A stretch of 56,037 bases of DNA from an uncultured Shewanella sp. (GCF_947501665.1 NZ_CANMWS010000033.1:1-56037), one strand, 5' to 3'; positions 36,039 through 45,761 are shown, counted from the stretch's first letter. Numbers and translations: made by a program. Notes: generated from the sequence alone by a model not told the origin.

Positions 36039-36965
36039 GTGAAGTTAGTTAATACACCTGTGGAAAAAGTTGATTTTTTGGGACATGCTGTTTTTGTAAA
36101 GCGGGATGATTTATTACACGCTGAATTTTCAGGTAACAAAGCACGTAAATTTCGCTTCTTTTTGGATCATGACTTTCCACATGTGAAACGGATTATCAGT
36201 TATGGTAACCCTCAGTCTAATTCTATGTATTCATTATCGGCTTTGGCAAAAATAAGAGGTTGGCAATTTGATTATTATGTTGATCATGTTGCTAAGCAAA
36301 TATTGAATGCTGCTGACGGTAACTTTAAGCGTGCATGGCTCAATGGGGCGAACATCATCGATTTAAATACGGTATCTGATAGACAGGGTCGCAGTTGCTT
36401 AGCGTATATCGAAAATGTTTTGCTAAAGAATGATCAAGCAACCTTGTTCATTCCTGAAGGGGGGCGTTGTGAGTATGCAAAATACGGTGTGTCTCTATTA
36501 GGAAAAGAAATAGTGACATGGATGCAAGCACAAAAATTGAATGAAATGGTGGTTTTTCTACCATCAGGAACCGGCACCACAGCGCTTTATTTGTCCGCTT
36601 TTTTTAAAGAAAATAATTATCCTATTGAGGTGATGACCTGCGCTGCTGTCGGCAGTAGTGACTACCTTAGACAACAGTTTAAAGAATTAATGAAGGATCC
36701 TACTTTTTTCCCTACAGTTTTAGAAAGTGATAAAAAATATCATTTTGGAAAGTTGTACCGTTCTTTTTATGACATTTGGCAGCAACTCAATGAAACGGGT
36801 ATTGAATTTGACTTACTTTACGATCCATTAGGTTGGATAGTATTGCTGTCTTATCTTGAGGGGGATGATAACCGGTCTGTATTATATCTTCACCAAGGGG
36901 GGCTGTTAGGCAATGCAACAATGTTACCGCGATATAGAAGAAAGTTTGATTGCCTATCGAAATGA
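36039..36965 (+). CDS. PLP-dependent ACC deaminase/D-cysteine desulfhydrase-like protein
   Basis: A 308-residue fold-type II PLP enzyme. SGNKARKFRF (residues 31-40) contains the PLP lysine of this group, followed by SYGNPQSNSMYSLSALA and the phosphate-binding loop LPSGTGTTALYLSAF; LFIPEGGRCEYAKYG is also typical. The real substrate (ACC, D-cysteine or other) cannot be read from the sequence. The start is a GTG. No neighbouring metabolic gene helps. Confidence 0.8.
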   Translation: MKLVNTPVEKVDFLGHAVFVKRDDLLHAEFSGNKARKFRFFLDHDFPHVKRIISYGNPQSNSMYSLSALAKIRGWQFDYYVDHVAKQILNAADGNFKRAWLNGANIIDLNTVSDRQGRSCLAYIENVLLKNDQATLFIPEGGRCEYAKYGVSLLGKEIVTWMQAQKLNEMVVFLPSGTGTTALYLSAFFKENNYPIEVMTCAAVGSSDYLRQQFKELMKDPTFFPTVLESDKKYHFGKLYRSFYDIWQQLNETGIEFDLLYDPLGWIVLLSYLEGDDNRSVLYLHQGGLLGNATMLPRYRRKFDCLSK

Positions 36966-36973
36966 ACTGTCGT

Positions 36974-37130
36974 TTAGGCAGTGTTATTGCTCATTTGGTC
37001 AGGTGCTGGATCTGTGAAAGGGATACCACCTGAACCAAATGAATTGACTTTGAAAGCTGCACAATAACAGTCCTAACTGTTTGTTTAAGTAACAAACATT
37101 CGATACGAGTGAGAGGAAGAGAGTATCGAA
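36974..37130. ncRNA. cluster of three adjacent hairpins, possible structured RNA or repeat
   Basis: Three inverted repeats lie side by side. The first (36974-37076) is nested: TTAGG/CCTAA, GTTATTG/CAATAAC, ATTTGGT/ACCAAAT and AGGT/ACCT pair in order around a short core. The second is TGTTTGTT/AACAAACA (37078-37098). The third is TTCGATAC/GTATCGAA (37099-37130). It lies between the PLP enzyme gene and a minus-strand small gene. It could be a terminator region, an RNA, or a mobile repeat. Confidence 0.4.
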
Positions 37131-37146
37131 AAGTCGTTTTTACTTT

Positions 37147-37320
37147 TTACTTATTGCTTGAGAGTAACCATTTCATAAATTTTAACGCTTCGGTGCGTTT
37201 TGAAAAGGTTTCTCGATTTTTTCCTCGGCTATCCGTAAAAGCGATAGACGATTTATTGACTGAAATAGAGTTAACTGGAAAGTCGACTGTAATTTCATGT
37301 CCATTCACTAGGTATGACAT
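37147..37320 (-). CDS. conserved-looking 57-residue protein
   Basis: A short frame starting MSYLVNGHEITVDFP and ending in FMKWLLSSNK. The ATG at 37320 has a clear AAGGAG about ten bases upstream on the minus strand. The protein is charged, has no membrane segment, and reads like a small beta/helix domain. I do not recognise the family. A plus-strand frame of similar length on the opposite strand is probably a shadow. Confidence 0.65.
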   Translation of the reverse strand: MSYLVNGHEITVDFPVNSISVNKSSIAFTDSRGKNRETFSKRTEALKFMKWLLSSNK

Positions 37321-37784
37321 AGGCCACACTCCTTTTTGATTATACTGCCTGTTTTTGACAGTGAGTTTTTAATAATAAAATATCCTTAGCGAATAGCAAA
37401 AGATGAACATTCAGTATTTTGATACTCCCATTTACAAATAGCATATAGAAATCAGTCTGTCCAAATATTAGCCGTTAATGATCTCAATATGACGTCTTTC
37501 AAAATACTTTAAACAGTGAAACACACAGTTATGACAGTAAAATGACGACGATGCTAGCTGGAGTTTTTACGTTAACGCTGTGAAGAAAATCAAACCTGTA
37601 AACGGGGGGATTTGCAGCAGTATAAAACATATAAGGGAACACCAAAAACGCATCTAGGTTATTAGATGAGCAACGGCTTGTCAAGTTTTGCCGAAAGTCA
37701 TTACACCCCCACAGTTGGAAAAAGGGAGCATTTCGAGTCATGTAAGTGCATTTTAGCAATGCACTTTCTTAGTGAAATGGTTAA
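37321..37784. other. 464-base gap; one hairpin
   Basis: Open frames here overlap each other and lack good starts. The clear structure is AAGTGCATT-TTAGC-AATGCACTT (37744-37766), just downstream of the DUF2750 gene on the minus strand. It has the same loop as the terminator at 1857 but only a weak T run. Confidence 0.4.
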
Positions 37785-38144
37785 CTATTCAGCTTCTATT
37801 TTGACTAAAGCGGTTGCCAATTCAATAGGATCGACTTCTAGACAAGGCTGGTTCTCAATCCAATTAACACCAATTAATACGCCATCATCATTAAGATCGC
37901 TGATCCATTCTTCCAATAAACTTTCAAGACTAATTGATACAGCTTGGTATTCAGCCCATTCTTCTGTGCAATGACTTTTAGCTTGGGTTTCGTTTGACCA
38001 TAATGGCATGACGTCGGTATTTTCAAATTCTGCAGAGTCACACACGACCCAGCCTTCACCAGCCTTATCTTGTAGGCCCCATACGCGTTGTTGTTCTTTA
38101 ACGTTATTAATAAAAGTGTCTAATATAGGATCCATATTTGTCAT
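37785..38144 (-). CDS. DUF2750-family protein
   Basis: A 119-residue soluble protein with the DUF2750 pattern (GWVVCDSAEFENTDVMPLWSNE, AISLESLLEEWISDL-type segment, then DDGVLIGVNW, DPIELATAL). Function is unknown. ATG 38144 (MTNMDPILDTF) is preferred to the longer open frame, with AGAGAAG upstream; a second ATG follows three codons later. Confidence 0.82.
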   Translation of the reverse strand: MTNMDPILDTFINNVKEQQRVWGLQDKAGEGWVVCDSAEFENTDVMPLWSNETQAKSHCTEEWAEYQAVSISLESLLEEWISDLNDDGVLIGVNWIENQPCLEVDPIELATALVKIEAE

Positions 38145-38415
38145 AGTGCTTCTCTTGGCAGGATGAAAAGGGGAATAAGGCGCTAGTGTGCAGCCGCTAC
38201 GGTTGTTAATCAAGTTTTAATGATTAAAAAGTCATGGTTCCAGTCAAGGTTAGGAATATTGTATTAAAAATGAGAACTAAAGGATTAAATTATGGTCAAT
38301 TCAATTAAATTTGCCGAGTTTTCACATGTTCCATTAGTAAGATATGGTGCTTTAGTCTAGAGTGATGATTAGCAAATTTGAATCGAACATCTACTTTTTG
38401 GGAGTCTTCTTATTT

Positions 38416-39603
38416 ATGAAATTTATCCCCTTAGCTTCAATGCTTATCTTTTCAAGTGTTTATATTCCAAACGTGGCCGCACAAGACTTTGATGTGTGTG
38501 TTAAGCGTTTACAAGCCACTGCACAAGAGCAGGGATTATCTCAAGATATCATCCAACATACTTTAGCGAATGTTAAATATGTCCCTCGTGTGGTGGAACT
38601 TGATAATCAGCAGCCTGAATTTAGTCAAACCTTTGAAGGTTATTATACTAAACGGGTGACAGATGCTCGTGTTGAGCAAGGCAGGCAGCTATTAAAAGAC
38701 AATCGTGAATTTTTAGAACAGTTAACGAAAAAATACGGGATCCCCCCTCAGTATTTATTGGCTTTTTGGGGGTTAGAAACGAATTTTGGTGGTTATAAAG
38801 GAAAAATGCCAGTATTAGATTCGTTAGCAACGTTAGCCTGCTTACCTCGTCGCAGCGAGTACTTTACAGGCGAGTTAATGCAAGCATTAAAACTTAAACA
38901 AAAATATGGTTTTAATCAAGCTGACATGGTGGGGTCATGGGCTGGCGCGATGGGGCACACGCAGTTTATGCCTTCAGCTTATGCGCAATATGCCATAGAC
39001 GCTGATGGCAGCGGTAAAGCTGATCTGTGGAATAGTCAAGTCGATGCGTTGACCTCTGCGGCTTATTTTTTACAACAATTAGGTTGGCATAGAGACGAGC
39101 GTTGGGGAAGAGAAGTCATTTTACCTCGAGGATTTTCTTACCAAAATGTAGGAAAGTCACAAACTAAATCGCTTACACAGTGGTCAAAACTTGGCGTACT
39201 CAATACCAATCGAACGGCATTGAGTACGCCTGATATGCAAGCGACGTTATATTTGCCTTCGGGTCATTTAGGGCCAGCATTTTTAGCGTATGAAAACTTT
39301 GACGTGATCATGCGTTGGAATCGTTCGACATTTTATGCTTTAGCTGTGGGGAAATTGGCGGATCGCATTAACGGTGGCGGGGTATTAACCAATACACCGC
39401 CGAAAATGCCAAGGTTGAGCCGAGAAAAACTGAAGGCCTTGCAAACGTCGCTGAATGAGAAAGGTTTTGATGTAGGAAAAGCCGATGGCGTATTGGGCAC
39501 GCGTTCAATAAAAGGCTTGCAAGATTACCAACAGAGCCAAGGATTAATTGCTGACGGCTATCCGAGTGTGGCGACATTAGATGCTTTAGGTGTGTCAAGA
39601 TAG
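38416..39603 (+). CDS. MltB-type lytic murein transglycosylase with peptidoglycan-binding domain
   Basis: A 395-residue exported enzyme cleaving the glycan strands of peptidoglycan. A signal peptide covers residues 1-23. The SLT_2 domain (about 25-320) carries the catalytic Glu in FWGLETNFGGYKG and the GSWAGAMGHTQFMPS motif. A C-terminal PG_binding_1 domain (about 335-393) contains KGFDVGKADGVLGTRSIKGL. Start ATG 38416 is chosen because the signal peptide then begins MKFIPLASML and GGGAG lies upstream. Confidence 0.92.
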   Translation: MKFIPLASMLIFSSVYIPNVAAQDFDVCVKRLQATAQEQGLSQDIIQHTLANVKYVPRVVELDNQQPEFSQTFEGYYTKRVTDARVEQGRQLLKDNREFLEQLTKKYGIPPQYLLAFWGLETNFGGYKGKMPVLDSLATLACLPRRSEYFTGELMQALKLKQKYGFNQADMVGSWAGAMGHTQFMPSAYAQYAIDADGSGKADLWNSQVDALTSAAYFLQQLGWHRDERWGREVILPRGFSYQNVGKSQTKSLTQWSKLGVLNTNRTALSTPDMQATLYLPSGHLGPAFLAYENFDVIMRWNRSTFYALAVGKLADRINGGGVLTNTPPKMPRLSREKLKALQTSLNEKGFDVGKADGVLGTRSIKGLQDYQQSQGLIADGYPSVATLDALGVSR

Positions 39604-39690
39604 TTTTCATGTGCTTAAACGGATAAAAGAGCTAGAGCCAAAGGCCTGCATTTGATAAGCTGCCGCCATTGATAAGAGTTAAGGATAGTT

Positions 39691-40173
39691 ATGAGTATTA
39701 ATGATGATATGGTTGTGCAGTTTAATTATACATTGCGCGATGAAAAAGGTGATGTATTAGAAACGAATGAAGGGCATGATCCCATCGCTTATTTACACGG
39801 TCATGACAATATGATGCCAGGGGTGGAAAAGTCGATTGAAGGTAAAGAGGTGGGTGAAAAATTCACTGTCACCTTACCGGCCGCTGAGACTTATGGGGAA
39901 CGTAATGAAGAGGCAGAACAACGTGTTTCTGTGAAGCATTTGCAAGGCGCTAAAGTGTGGAAACCAGGCATGAGAGCCTTGATTAATACCGAACAAGGGC
40001 AACGTCAAGTGACTATCATCAAAGTAGGCAAATTTATGGCCACTGTGGATGTGAATCATCCATTAGCAGGCCGTGAATTGACGTTTGATATTGAACTGCT
40101 TGATGCCCGTGACGCTACGGCAGAAGAAATTGCCCATGGTCATGCTCATGGCAAAGGCGGACATCAGCATTAA
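39691..40173 (+). CDS. SlyD-like FKBP-type peptidyl-prolyl isomerase
   Basis: A 160-residue cytoplasmic isomerase. The FKBP domain is split by an insert-in-flap domain in the SlyD manner: VVQFNYTLRDEKGDVLETN, AYLHGHDNMMPGVEKSIEG, the insert (YGERNEEAEQRVSVKHL ... VDVNHPLAGRELTF). The C terminus is a histidine-rich tail (HGHAHGKGGHQH), likely metal-binding. It could be a second SlyD paralogue, so I give no symbol. Confidence 0.88.
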   Translation: MSINDDMVVQFNYTLRDEKGDVLETNEGHDPIAYLHGHDNMMPGVEKSIEGKEVGEKFTVTLPAAETYGERNEEAEQRVSVKHLQGAKVWKPGMRALINTEQGQRQVTIIKVGKFMATVDVNHPLAGRELTFDIELLDARDATAEEIAHGHAHGKGGHQH

Positions 40174-40190
40174 GGCATTGTTCTACTTTA

Positions 40191-40224
40191 AAGCTCAAGG
40201 CTTTCAACAGTCTTGGGCTTTTAT
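40191..40224 (+). terminator. terminator after the FKBP gene
   Basis: AAGCTCAAGGCT (40191-40202) pairs with AGTCTTGGGCTT (40209-40220), including two G-U pairs, and is followed by TTATAT. It separates the FKBP gene from the next small gene. Confidence 0.65.
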
Positions 40225-40238
40225 ATCATGAGATCACA

Positions 40239-40451
40239 ATGATTATTGACTTTTCCCAAGGCAAAATAATTGTTACGCCTGATGAAGTACAAATTCGTTT
40301 CGAACATGCCACGCTTTATGGTATGGCGGAAGATATTAAGTTTAAAAAAGATGTGCTTATTATGTATGCAGATGCGGGTGCCGTTCGCTGGAGTATGACA
40401 TTGGATTCGGTAGAACAGTTATTACAGATAAAAGACACATTAATGATATAA
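40239..40451 (+). CDS. small DUF3389-like protein
   Basis: A 70-residue soluble protein starting MIIDFSQGKIIVTPDEVQIRFE, which resembles the DUF3389 family found in Shewanella and Vibrio. Function is unknown. It lies 11 bases before the esterase gene and is probably cotranscribed with it. Confidence 0.7.
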   Translation: MIIDFSQGKIIVTPDEVQIRFEHATLYGMAEDIKFKKDVLIMYADAGAVRWSMTLDSVEQLLQIKDTLMI

Positions 40452-40461
40452 GGAATTAAGG

Positions 40462-41133
40462 ATGTCAGTCGTCCCATTGGAACGTATCACGGTTGAACCA
40501 AAAGCCGTTGCTAATGCTTGTGTGATTTGGTTACATGGTTTGGGAGATTCTGGTGCGGGCTTTGCTCCCGTAGTGCCTGCATTAGGGCTAAAAGCAGACC
40601 ACACTATTCGTTTTATTTTTCCTCATGCTCCTGAGCAAGCAGTAACCATTAACTCAGGTTACGTGATGCGTTCTTGGTATGATATTAAAGGAATGGATTT
40701 ACTCGATAGAGCCGATATACAAGGTGTATTAGCCAGTGAAATACGTGTTAAGGCGTTGATTGAAGAGCAAGAAGCATTAGGGATCAGTGCCGACAGAATT
40801 GTGCTGGCTGGATTTAGTCAAGGTGGGGTCATGAGTTTATTCACTGGACTGCGTTACCCTAAAAAGCTGGCGGGCATTATGGGGTTGTCTTGTTATTTAC
40901 CCAGTGGTGACAAGTTGCCTGAAAAAACCAGCGAGCAAAATAGTTCAACAGCGATATTACAACATCATGGGTTACAAGATGAAGTCGTACCGCACCAAGC
41001 GGGAGTGATGGCAAGAGAGGCTTTATTGTCTGGCGGTTATCAAACGCAATGGCAAGAATACACTATGGGTCATAATGTATTACCACAGCAATTATTTGAT
41101 ATTGGTCGCTGGTTAACGGCGAGATTATCTTGA
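40462..41133 (+). CDS. carboxylesterase/acyl-protein-thioesterase-like alpha/beta hydrolase
   Basis: A 223-residue hydrolase. The nucleophile Ser is in LAGFSQGGVMS (about residue 118), the Asp in HHGLQDEVVP and the His in YTMGHNV. The N terminus has the oxyanion motif VIWLHGLGDSGAGF. Such enzymes hydrolyse acyl esters or thioesters. It has no signal peptide. ATG 40462 has AGGAATTAAGG upstream. Confidence 0.9.
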   Translation: MSVVPLERITVEPKAVANACVIWLHGLGDSGAGFAPVVPALGLKADHTIRFIFPHAPEQAVTINSGYVMRSWYDIKGMDLLDRADIQGVLASEIRVKALIEEQEALGISADRIVLAGFSQGGVMSLFTGLRYPKKLAGIMGLSCYLPSGDKLPEKTSEQNSSTAILQHHGLQDEVVPHQAGVMAREALLSGGYQTQWQEYTMGHNVLPQQLFDIGRWLTARLS

Positions 41134-41459
41134 TCTTAAGTTGATGTAAATGTCATTTTTTAAGTGTCCAATAATACGATTTAGTGCTTAAAGAATGACG
41201 TTTATTCATTGTCAGTTTTGTCTTTTAAAGTGTTATATTATCTTAATTTATTACTTATTTATGTTTTTTTTATGTATTAAATAATGTTTTATTTGTATAT
41301 TTCAATTTAATCCCAAGCCCTCTTATTATACATAAGTCTAAGTCCTTTACTTTATTAAATTCATCCACTGGATGCCTATGCTAGGATCCGCCGCCAAATA
41401 TAGATGTCAATTTTTTATGAAGAATGACATTGTCAAATAATGATAAAGGTTAATGAACC
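41134..41459. other. 326-base gap upstream of ushA
   Basis: AT-rich, without a gene. A TGACA-T-TGTCA palindrome lies at about 41425-41435, 25 bases before ushA, and a further TGTCA at about 41405; similar motifs lie upstream of the NadN-like gene. They may be part of a shared regulatory site. Confidence 0.35.
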
Positions 41460-43238
41460 ATGATAATAAAGCTCGTTAAAGGGTCCGTAGGGATCGTACT
41501 GGCTGTTTTTCTATCTGCTTGTAACTGGGGAGAAGAGAGCGACGCGCTAATGATGGGTGAAGGGGAGGTGAGCCGTGTAAATACCGCCGCCATGAGTTGT
41601 GAAGCTGCGGGTGATGATTGTATTCATCTCACTGTATTGCATACCAATGATAATCATGGGCGTTTTTGGAATAATCAAGACGGTGAATATGGCATGGCTG
41701 CCCGTAAAACATTAGTCGAACGTATTCGTCATGAGGTGAGAGCGGCTGGAGGAGAGGTCTTACTCTTGTCAGGGGGGGACATTAATACAGGAGTGCCAGA
41801 GTCAGATCTACAAGATGCTAAGCCTGATTTTATTGGCATGAATCTGATTGGTTATGATGCGATGGCTGTAGGCAATCATGAGTTTGATAATCCACTGTCT
41901 GTTTTAGATAAACAGCGTGAGTGGGCTAATTTTCCCATGCTAGCGGCTAATATTTATAAGGCTGATGGAACACGTTACTTTGAACCTTATAAAATATTTG
42001 AACTGAATGGCTTGAGAGTGGCCGTGATAGGGTTAACGACGAAAGATACTGCAAAGTTAGGTAATCCGGAGTTTGTTAACGTATTAACCTTCACCGATCC
42101 GGCAATTGAGATTGCAAAAGTAATTAAAGAGCTTAAGGTTAACAATGCTGCAGATGTCATTTTTGCTACCACGCATATGGGGCATTTTGCTGATGGGCAT
42201 TTTGGGAGTAATGCCCCCGGTGATGTCATGATGGCACGTTCATTAAAACCGGGATTATTACAGGCTATTTTTGGTGGGCATTCCCAAAACCCTGTTTGTA
42301 TGGAACCTAACAGTGATGATTATGCTCAGTTCCAACCTGGTGATGAGTGTGTGCCAGATAGACAAAATGGCGCTTATATTATGCAAGCTCATGAATGGGG
42401 TAAATATGTTGGCCGAGCTGACTTTGAATATTATGCAGGGCAGTTGCATTTAGTGGATTATCAGCTTATTCCGGTTAATTTAGTTAAGCCTAAACGGGAT
42501 GATAAAGGTCAACTTGTTTTTAACGCTCAAGGTAAAAAGGTGACGACTTGGGTACAGTCTTATATTCAGCCTGATAGTAAAGTCCTTGCCGCATTAGAAC
42601 CTTACCAAATGCAAGGCCAAGCAGAGCTAGATCAAGTTGTGGCAAACACAGAGGGAGTGTTTGACGGTGCGCGGGATCATGTGCGTTTTATGCAAACCAA
42701 CTTAGGTCAATTAATTGCCAAGGTACAGAGTCAGAAAGTGGATGCTGATTTTGGGATCATGAATTCCGGTGGGGTACGTGATTCTATTCCTGAGGGTAAA
42801 GTCAGTTATCGGGATGTGCTTATGGTACAGCCATTTGGTAATTTATTCAGTGTTGCGACCATGAGCGGAACACAATTACGGCATTATTTAGGGGACGTTG
42901 CTGCTATGCAGCGTGATTCAGGTGGATATGCCCAAATAACGAACGTTAAAATGACGGTTGATTGTGTGGAAAAATCCGTTAACATCAGTAAAATTAATGG
43001 TCGTGATTTTAAAGAAACGGAAAACTATACCTTTAGTATTCCAAGTTACAGTGCAGCTGGTGGCGATGGTTATCCCATTATTGAAGCTGTAGCCACTGGG
43101 TATGTGGACGCTGATGTGCTATTTCAATTTTTTAACGATACGAAGAGTCTTGTAGCCGCTGATTATGCACCAGTCGGTGACATTATCTATGAAAACTCCG
43201 ATAGCCCATTTGGCTGCCAAGTGTCTGTACAACATTAA
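41460..43238 (+). CDS. ushA: UshA-like UDP-sugar hydrolase/5'-nucleotidase lipoprotein
   Basis: A 592-residue periplasmic enzyme that dephosphorylates nucleotides and splits UDP-sugars. It aligns with E. coli UshA over its length: VLHTNDNHGRFW, LLLSGGDINTGVPESDLQD, GNHEFDNPLSVL, THMGHFADGHFGSNAPGD, GGHSQNPVCM, QAHEWGKYVGRADFEY and the substrate domain GGDGYP. Unlike the E. coli protein it has a lipoprotein signal (FLSAC). The catalytic motifs are intact. It ends in a perfect 16-bp terminator. Confidence 0.95.
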   Translation: MIIKLVKGSVGIVLAVFLSACNWGEESDALMMGEGEVSRVNTAAMSCEAAGDDCIHLTVLHTNDNHGRFWNNQDGEYGMAARKTLVERIRHEVRAAGGEVLLLSGGDINTGVPESDLQDAKPDFIGMNLIGYDAMAVGNHEFDNPLSVLDKQREWANFPMLAANIYKADGTRYFEPYKIFELNGLRVAVIGLTTKDTAKLGNPEFVNVLTFTDPAIEIAKVIKELKVNNAADVIFATTHMGHFADGHFGSNAPGDVMMARSLKPGLLQAIFGGHSQNPVCMEPNSDDYAQFQPGDECVPDRQNGAYIMQAHEWGKYVGRADFEYYAGQLHLVDYQLIPVNLVKPKRDDKGQLVFNAQGKKVTTWVQSYIQPDSKVLAALEPYQMQGQAELDQVVANTEGVFDGARDHVRFMQTNLGQLIAKVQSQKVDADFGIMNSGGVRDSIPEGKVSYRDVLMVQPFGNLFSVATMSGTQLRHYLGDVAAMQRDSGGYAQITNVKMTVDCVEKSVNISKINGRDFKETENYTFSIPSYSAAGGDGYPIIEAVATGYVDADVLFQFFNDTKSLVAADYAPVGDIIYENSDSPFGCQVSVQH

Positions 43239-43267
43239 TCGTGTGAGAAACTAAATCAACATAAGTT

Positions 43268-43302
43268 GAGAAAAGTAAAAAGTGAGACTTTTTACTTTTC
43301 TC
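43268..43302 (+). terminator. terminator after ushA
   Basis: GAGAAAAGTAAAAAGT (43268-43283) and ACTTTTTACTTTTCTC (43287-43302) form a perfect 16-bp stem with a three-base loop. Confidence 0.85.
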
Positions 43303-43778
43303 TGTTATTCGACTCTTTATCTTCATTTCCTATTCTCTATTACTGCGGATATTTTGATTGTTTTATCGACGCCGTGTTGTTTTTTATTCGCCTTATTTAG
43401 GTGTAGATTAATTCAAATGGGATATTTACACTTGTTCGAGTTAAAAATAGATAAATGTTAAAATTATTGTTTTTAATTTATTGTTCTTAATTTAGGTGTT
43501 ATCTATATATTAATCTAAAGTCTATTGTTTCAGCATGATATGCTAACTTTTTTGTTTTATTTATCATTATTTTGTGTATCGTTTAGTGTTAATTGTTTAT
43601 GTTTATGTTTATTTTTGTGGGTAAAAAATAAACTTATAAAACAAATAAATTACAAATTGTCATATTTTTGACACATATTCAGTTTATTTTTTGCTAGAAT
43701 GGGCGCCAGCGAAATAAAAATAATGATGCGTTATCGCTAAATTATAAAAATGACAAATAAAAATAATAGGTTGATGTG
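43303..43778. other. 476-base AT-rich gap before the NadN-like gene
   Basis: No gene. A TTGTCA-N5-TTGACA arrangement lies near 43658-43673 and a TAGAAT at about 43695-43700, so this holds a probable promoter and control region of the nucleotidase gene. Nothing else stands out. Confidence 0.35.
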
Positions 43779-45701
43779 ATGAATAAAAAATTACTTAAGG
43801 GATTAGTGGCGACTGCCGTTTTAACCGCACTTGCCGGTTGTGGTAGCGATGATAATAACAAGAACAATACAGAGTCAGGGAGTAATACGTTTAATCTTGC
43901 GATTGCTCATATCAATGATACCCACTCTAACTTCGATGCGACTTCGCTTGATTTTACTGCGCAAGTTGAAGATGCAGATTTTGACGTTCGTACGTCAGTG
44001 GGAGGCTACCCTCGCATTGCTAAAAAACTAAAAGAAGCACGAGAAGCGGCAGAGGACAAAGGCTTACCCTTTTTAGCTTTACATGGCGGCGATGCTTTTC
44101 AAGGTTCACTATATTTTAGCGTTTTAAAAGGTGAAGGTAATGCTAAGTTATTGAGTGAAATGGGGTTAGATGCTTCCGCATTAGGTAATCACGAATTTGA
44201 TCTAGGTAATGAAGCGCTAATCGAATTTGCTAATAATATTAATTATCCAATATTGGCTGCGAATTTAGACATGAGTGCCGATGCAAGTATGAGCGGCGTT
44301 GACAATATCTTGCCTTACACAGTAAAAGAATTAAATGGTGAACGTGTTGGTATATTTGGTTTAGTGCTCGAAGACATGCCTTCTATCACTTCTCCAGGTG
44401 AAGATCTTGTTTTCAATGGTGAAGTGGAAACTGCGCAAGCCACAGTAGATACATTAGTCGCTGAGGGCGTCGATAAAATTATCATGGTGAGCCATATTGG
44501 CCTAGATCGTGACATACGTATTGCAGAAAGTGTTAATGGTGTTGATGTCATTGTCGGTGGTCATTCTCATACTCGTTTAGGTGACTTTACCAATCTTGGC
44601 TTAGGTCATGGTTCTGCAACAGCAAGTTACGCGCAAATGTTTACTAACCCTGATGGAACAGGTCAAACCTGTATCGTTCAGGCAGGTGAAAAAGCAGAGG
44701 CTGTAGGTGGTCTTGAGGTGAGCTTCACTGATGGTGCAGTGACGGAATGTGCGGGTACCAATGTACTGTTAATCGATAATGACTTTCAACATGAATATGT
44801 CGAAAGGAACCCTGAAGAATTAACAGCTGAAGACCAACAAGCAGTAGAAGCGTTTGTGAATGAGCAAAGCAATATTGCTTTTGCTGCAGAAGATGAAGTA
44901 GTTCGTCAGGTTATCGATACCGAATATAAACCTTTATTAGAAGCGTTCGAGTCAACGGTTGTAGGTAACGTTTCTGATATAAACGATCCTACTAATACGG
45001 CGCAGCTAGATCACGTGCGTATTCCAGGTGTTGCACGCGGTGGTGCCTCTCTAGCGGGAACAGGATCTGAGGCGGGTGCTCAGGTCGCTACGTCCATGGT
45101 ATGGAAGTTAAACCAGCAAGGTTATGGCGTGGATATGGCCATTACCAATAATGGTGGTGTGCGTGATCATATTACCGCAGGCCCTGATGGCTTAACCGCA
45201 GGTTATGTTGTCGGTTCTTTGCTGTATTTTAATAATGAATTAGCCATCGTAGAGTTATTGGGCAGTGATGTTCGCTCACTGCTTGAATATACCATCAATT
45301 ATGGTATTTCAAATTCTACAGGAGCGTTCCCAACCTTTGCTAACCTTGAATTTACCTTTAATGGCTTGGCGATTGAGGGTGAGCAAATTGAGGGCTTGAA
45401 TGTTTGTCCAGGTGGCGTCGATGCAGGCAATTGTGCTGCTATTGAAGATGATAAAGTCTATAAAGTCACAACCAATGCCTACATTGCTGGCGGTAAAGAC
45501 GGTTATGATATGTTAGCGACCCATAATCAGTCAGAGCTAGTATTAACGGGTTTTGTTGATAACGAAGTCATGATCGAATATGTGGAAATGTTAGCGGCAT
45601 CTGGTAAAGCGCTGGAAGAAATATCCACTGGGCTGACTTTTATTGCACCGGCTGATTTAGTAATAGATGATCCACTGAATAAGCCTGAAGATAATCAATA
45701 A
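43779..45701 (+). CDS. NadN-like 5'-nucleotidase/NAD-processing lipoprotein
   Basis: A 640-residue lipoprotein (signal ending LAGC) with an intact metallophosphatase domain: AHINDTHSNFD, HGGDAFQGS, GNHEFDLG, SHIGLDRD, VGGHSHTRLG, and a 5'-nucleotidase C-terminal domain (ITNNGGVRDHI, AGGKDGYDML). The arrangement resembles NadN of Haemophilus, which degrades NAD and NMN outside the cytoplasm. The acidic composition fits an exported marine protein. ATG 43779 is preferred to the GTG directly before it. A terminator follows. Confidence 0.88.
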   Translation: MNKKLLKGLVATAVLTALAGCGSDDNNKNNTESGSNTFNLAIAHINDTHSNFDATSLDFTAQVEDADFDVRTSVGGYPRIAKKLKEAREAAEDKGLPFLALHGGDAFQGSLYFSVLKGEGNAKLLSEMGLDASALGNHEFDLGNEALIEFANNINYPILAANLDMSADASMSGVDNILPYTVKELNGERVGIFGLVLEDMPSITSPGEDLVFNGEVETAQATVDTLVAEGVDKIIMVSHIGLDRDIRIAESVNGVDVIVGGHSHTRLGDFTNLGLGHGSATASYAQMFTNPDGTGQTCIVQAGEKAEAVGGLEVSFTDGAVTECAGTNVLLIDNDFQHEYVERNPEELTAEDQQAVEAFVNEQSNIAFAAEDEVVRQVIDTEYKPLLEAFESTVVGNVSDINDPTNTAQLDHVRIPGVARGGASLAGTGSEAGAQVATSMVWKLNQQGYGVDMAITNNGGVRDHITAGPDGLTAGYVVGSLLYFNNELAIVELLGSDVRSLLEYTINYGISNSTGAFPTFANLEFTFNGLAIEGEQIEGLNVCPGGVDAGNCAAIEDDKVYKVTTNAYIAGGKDGYDMLATHNQSELVLTGFVDNEVMIEYVEMLAASGKALEEISTGLTFIAPADLVIDDPLNKPEDNQ

Positions 45702-45761
45702 AAGTTTGGGCAGGTCTTGATTCGATCCGCTTTTTATGGTGAAAAGTGAAAAAGATTAAAC

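Noticed and set aside
37109..37339. Plus-strand frame opposite the 57-residue gene
   Set aside because: No ribosome site, and the minus-strand frame has a strong one with protein-like composition.
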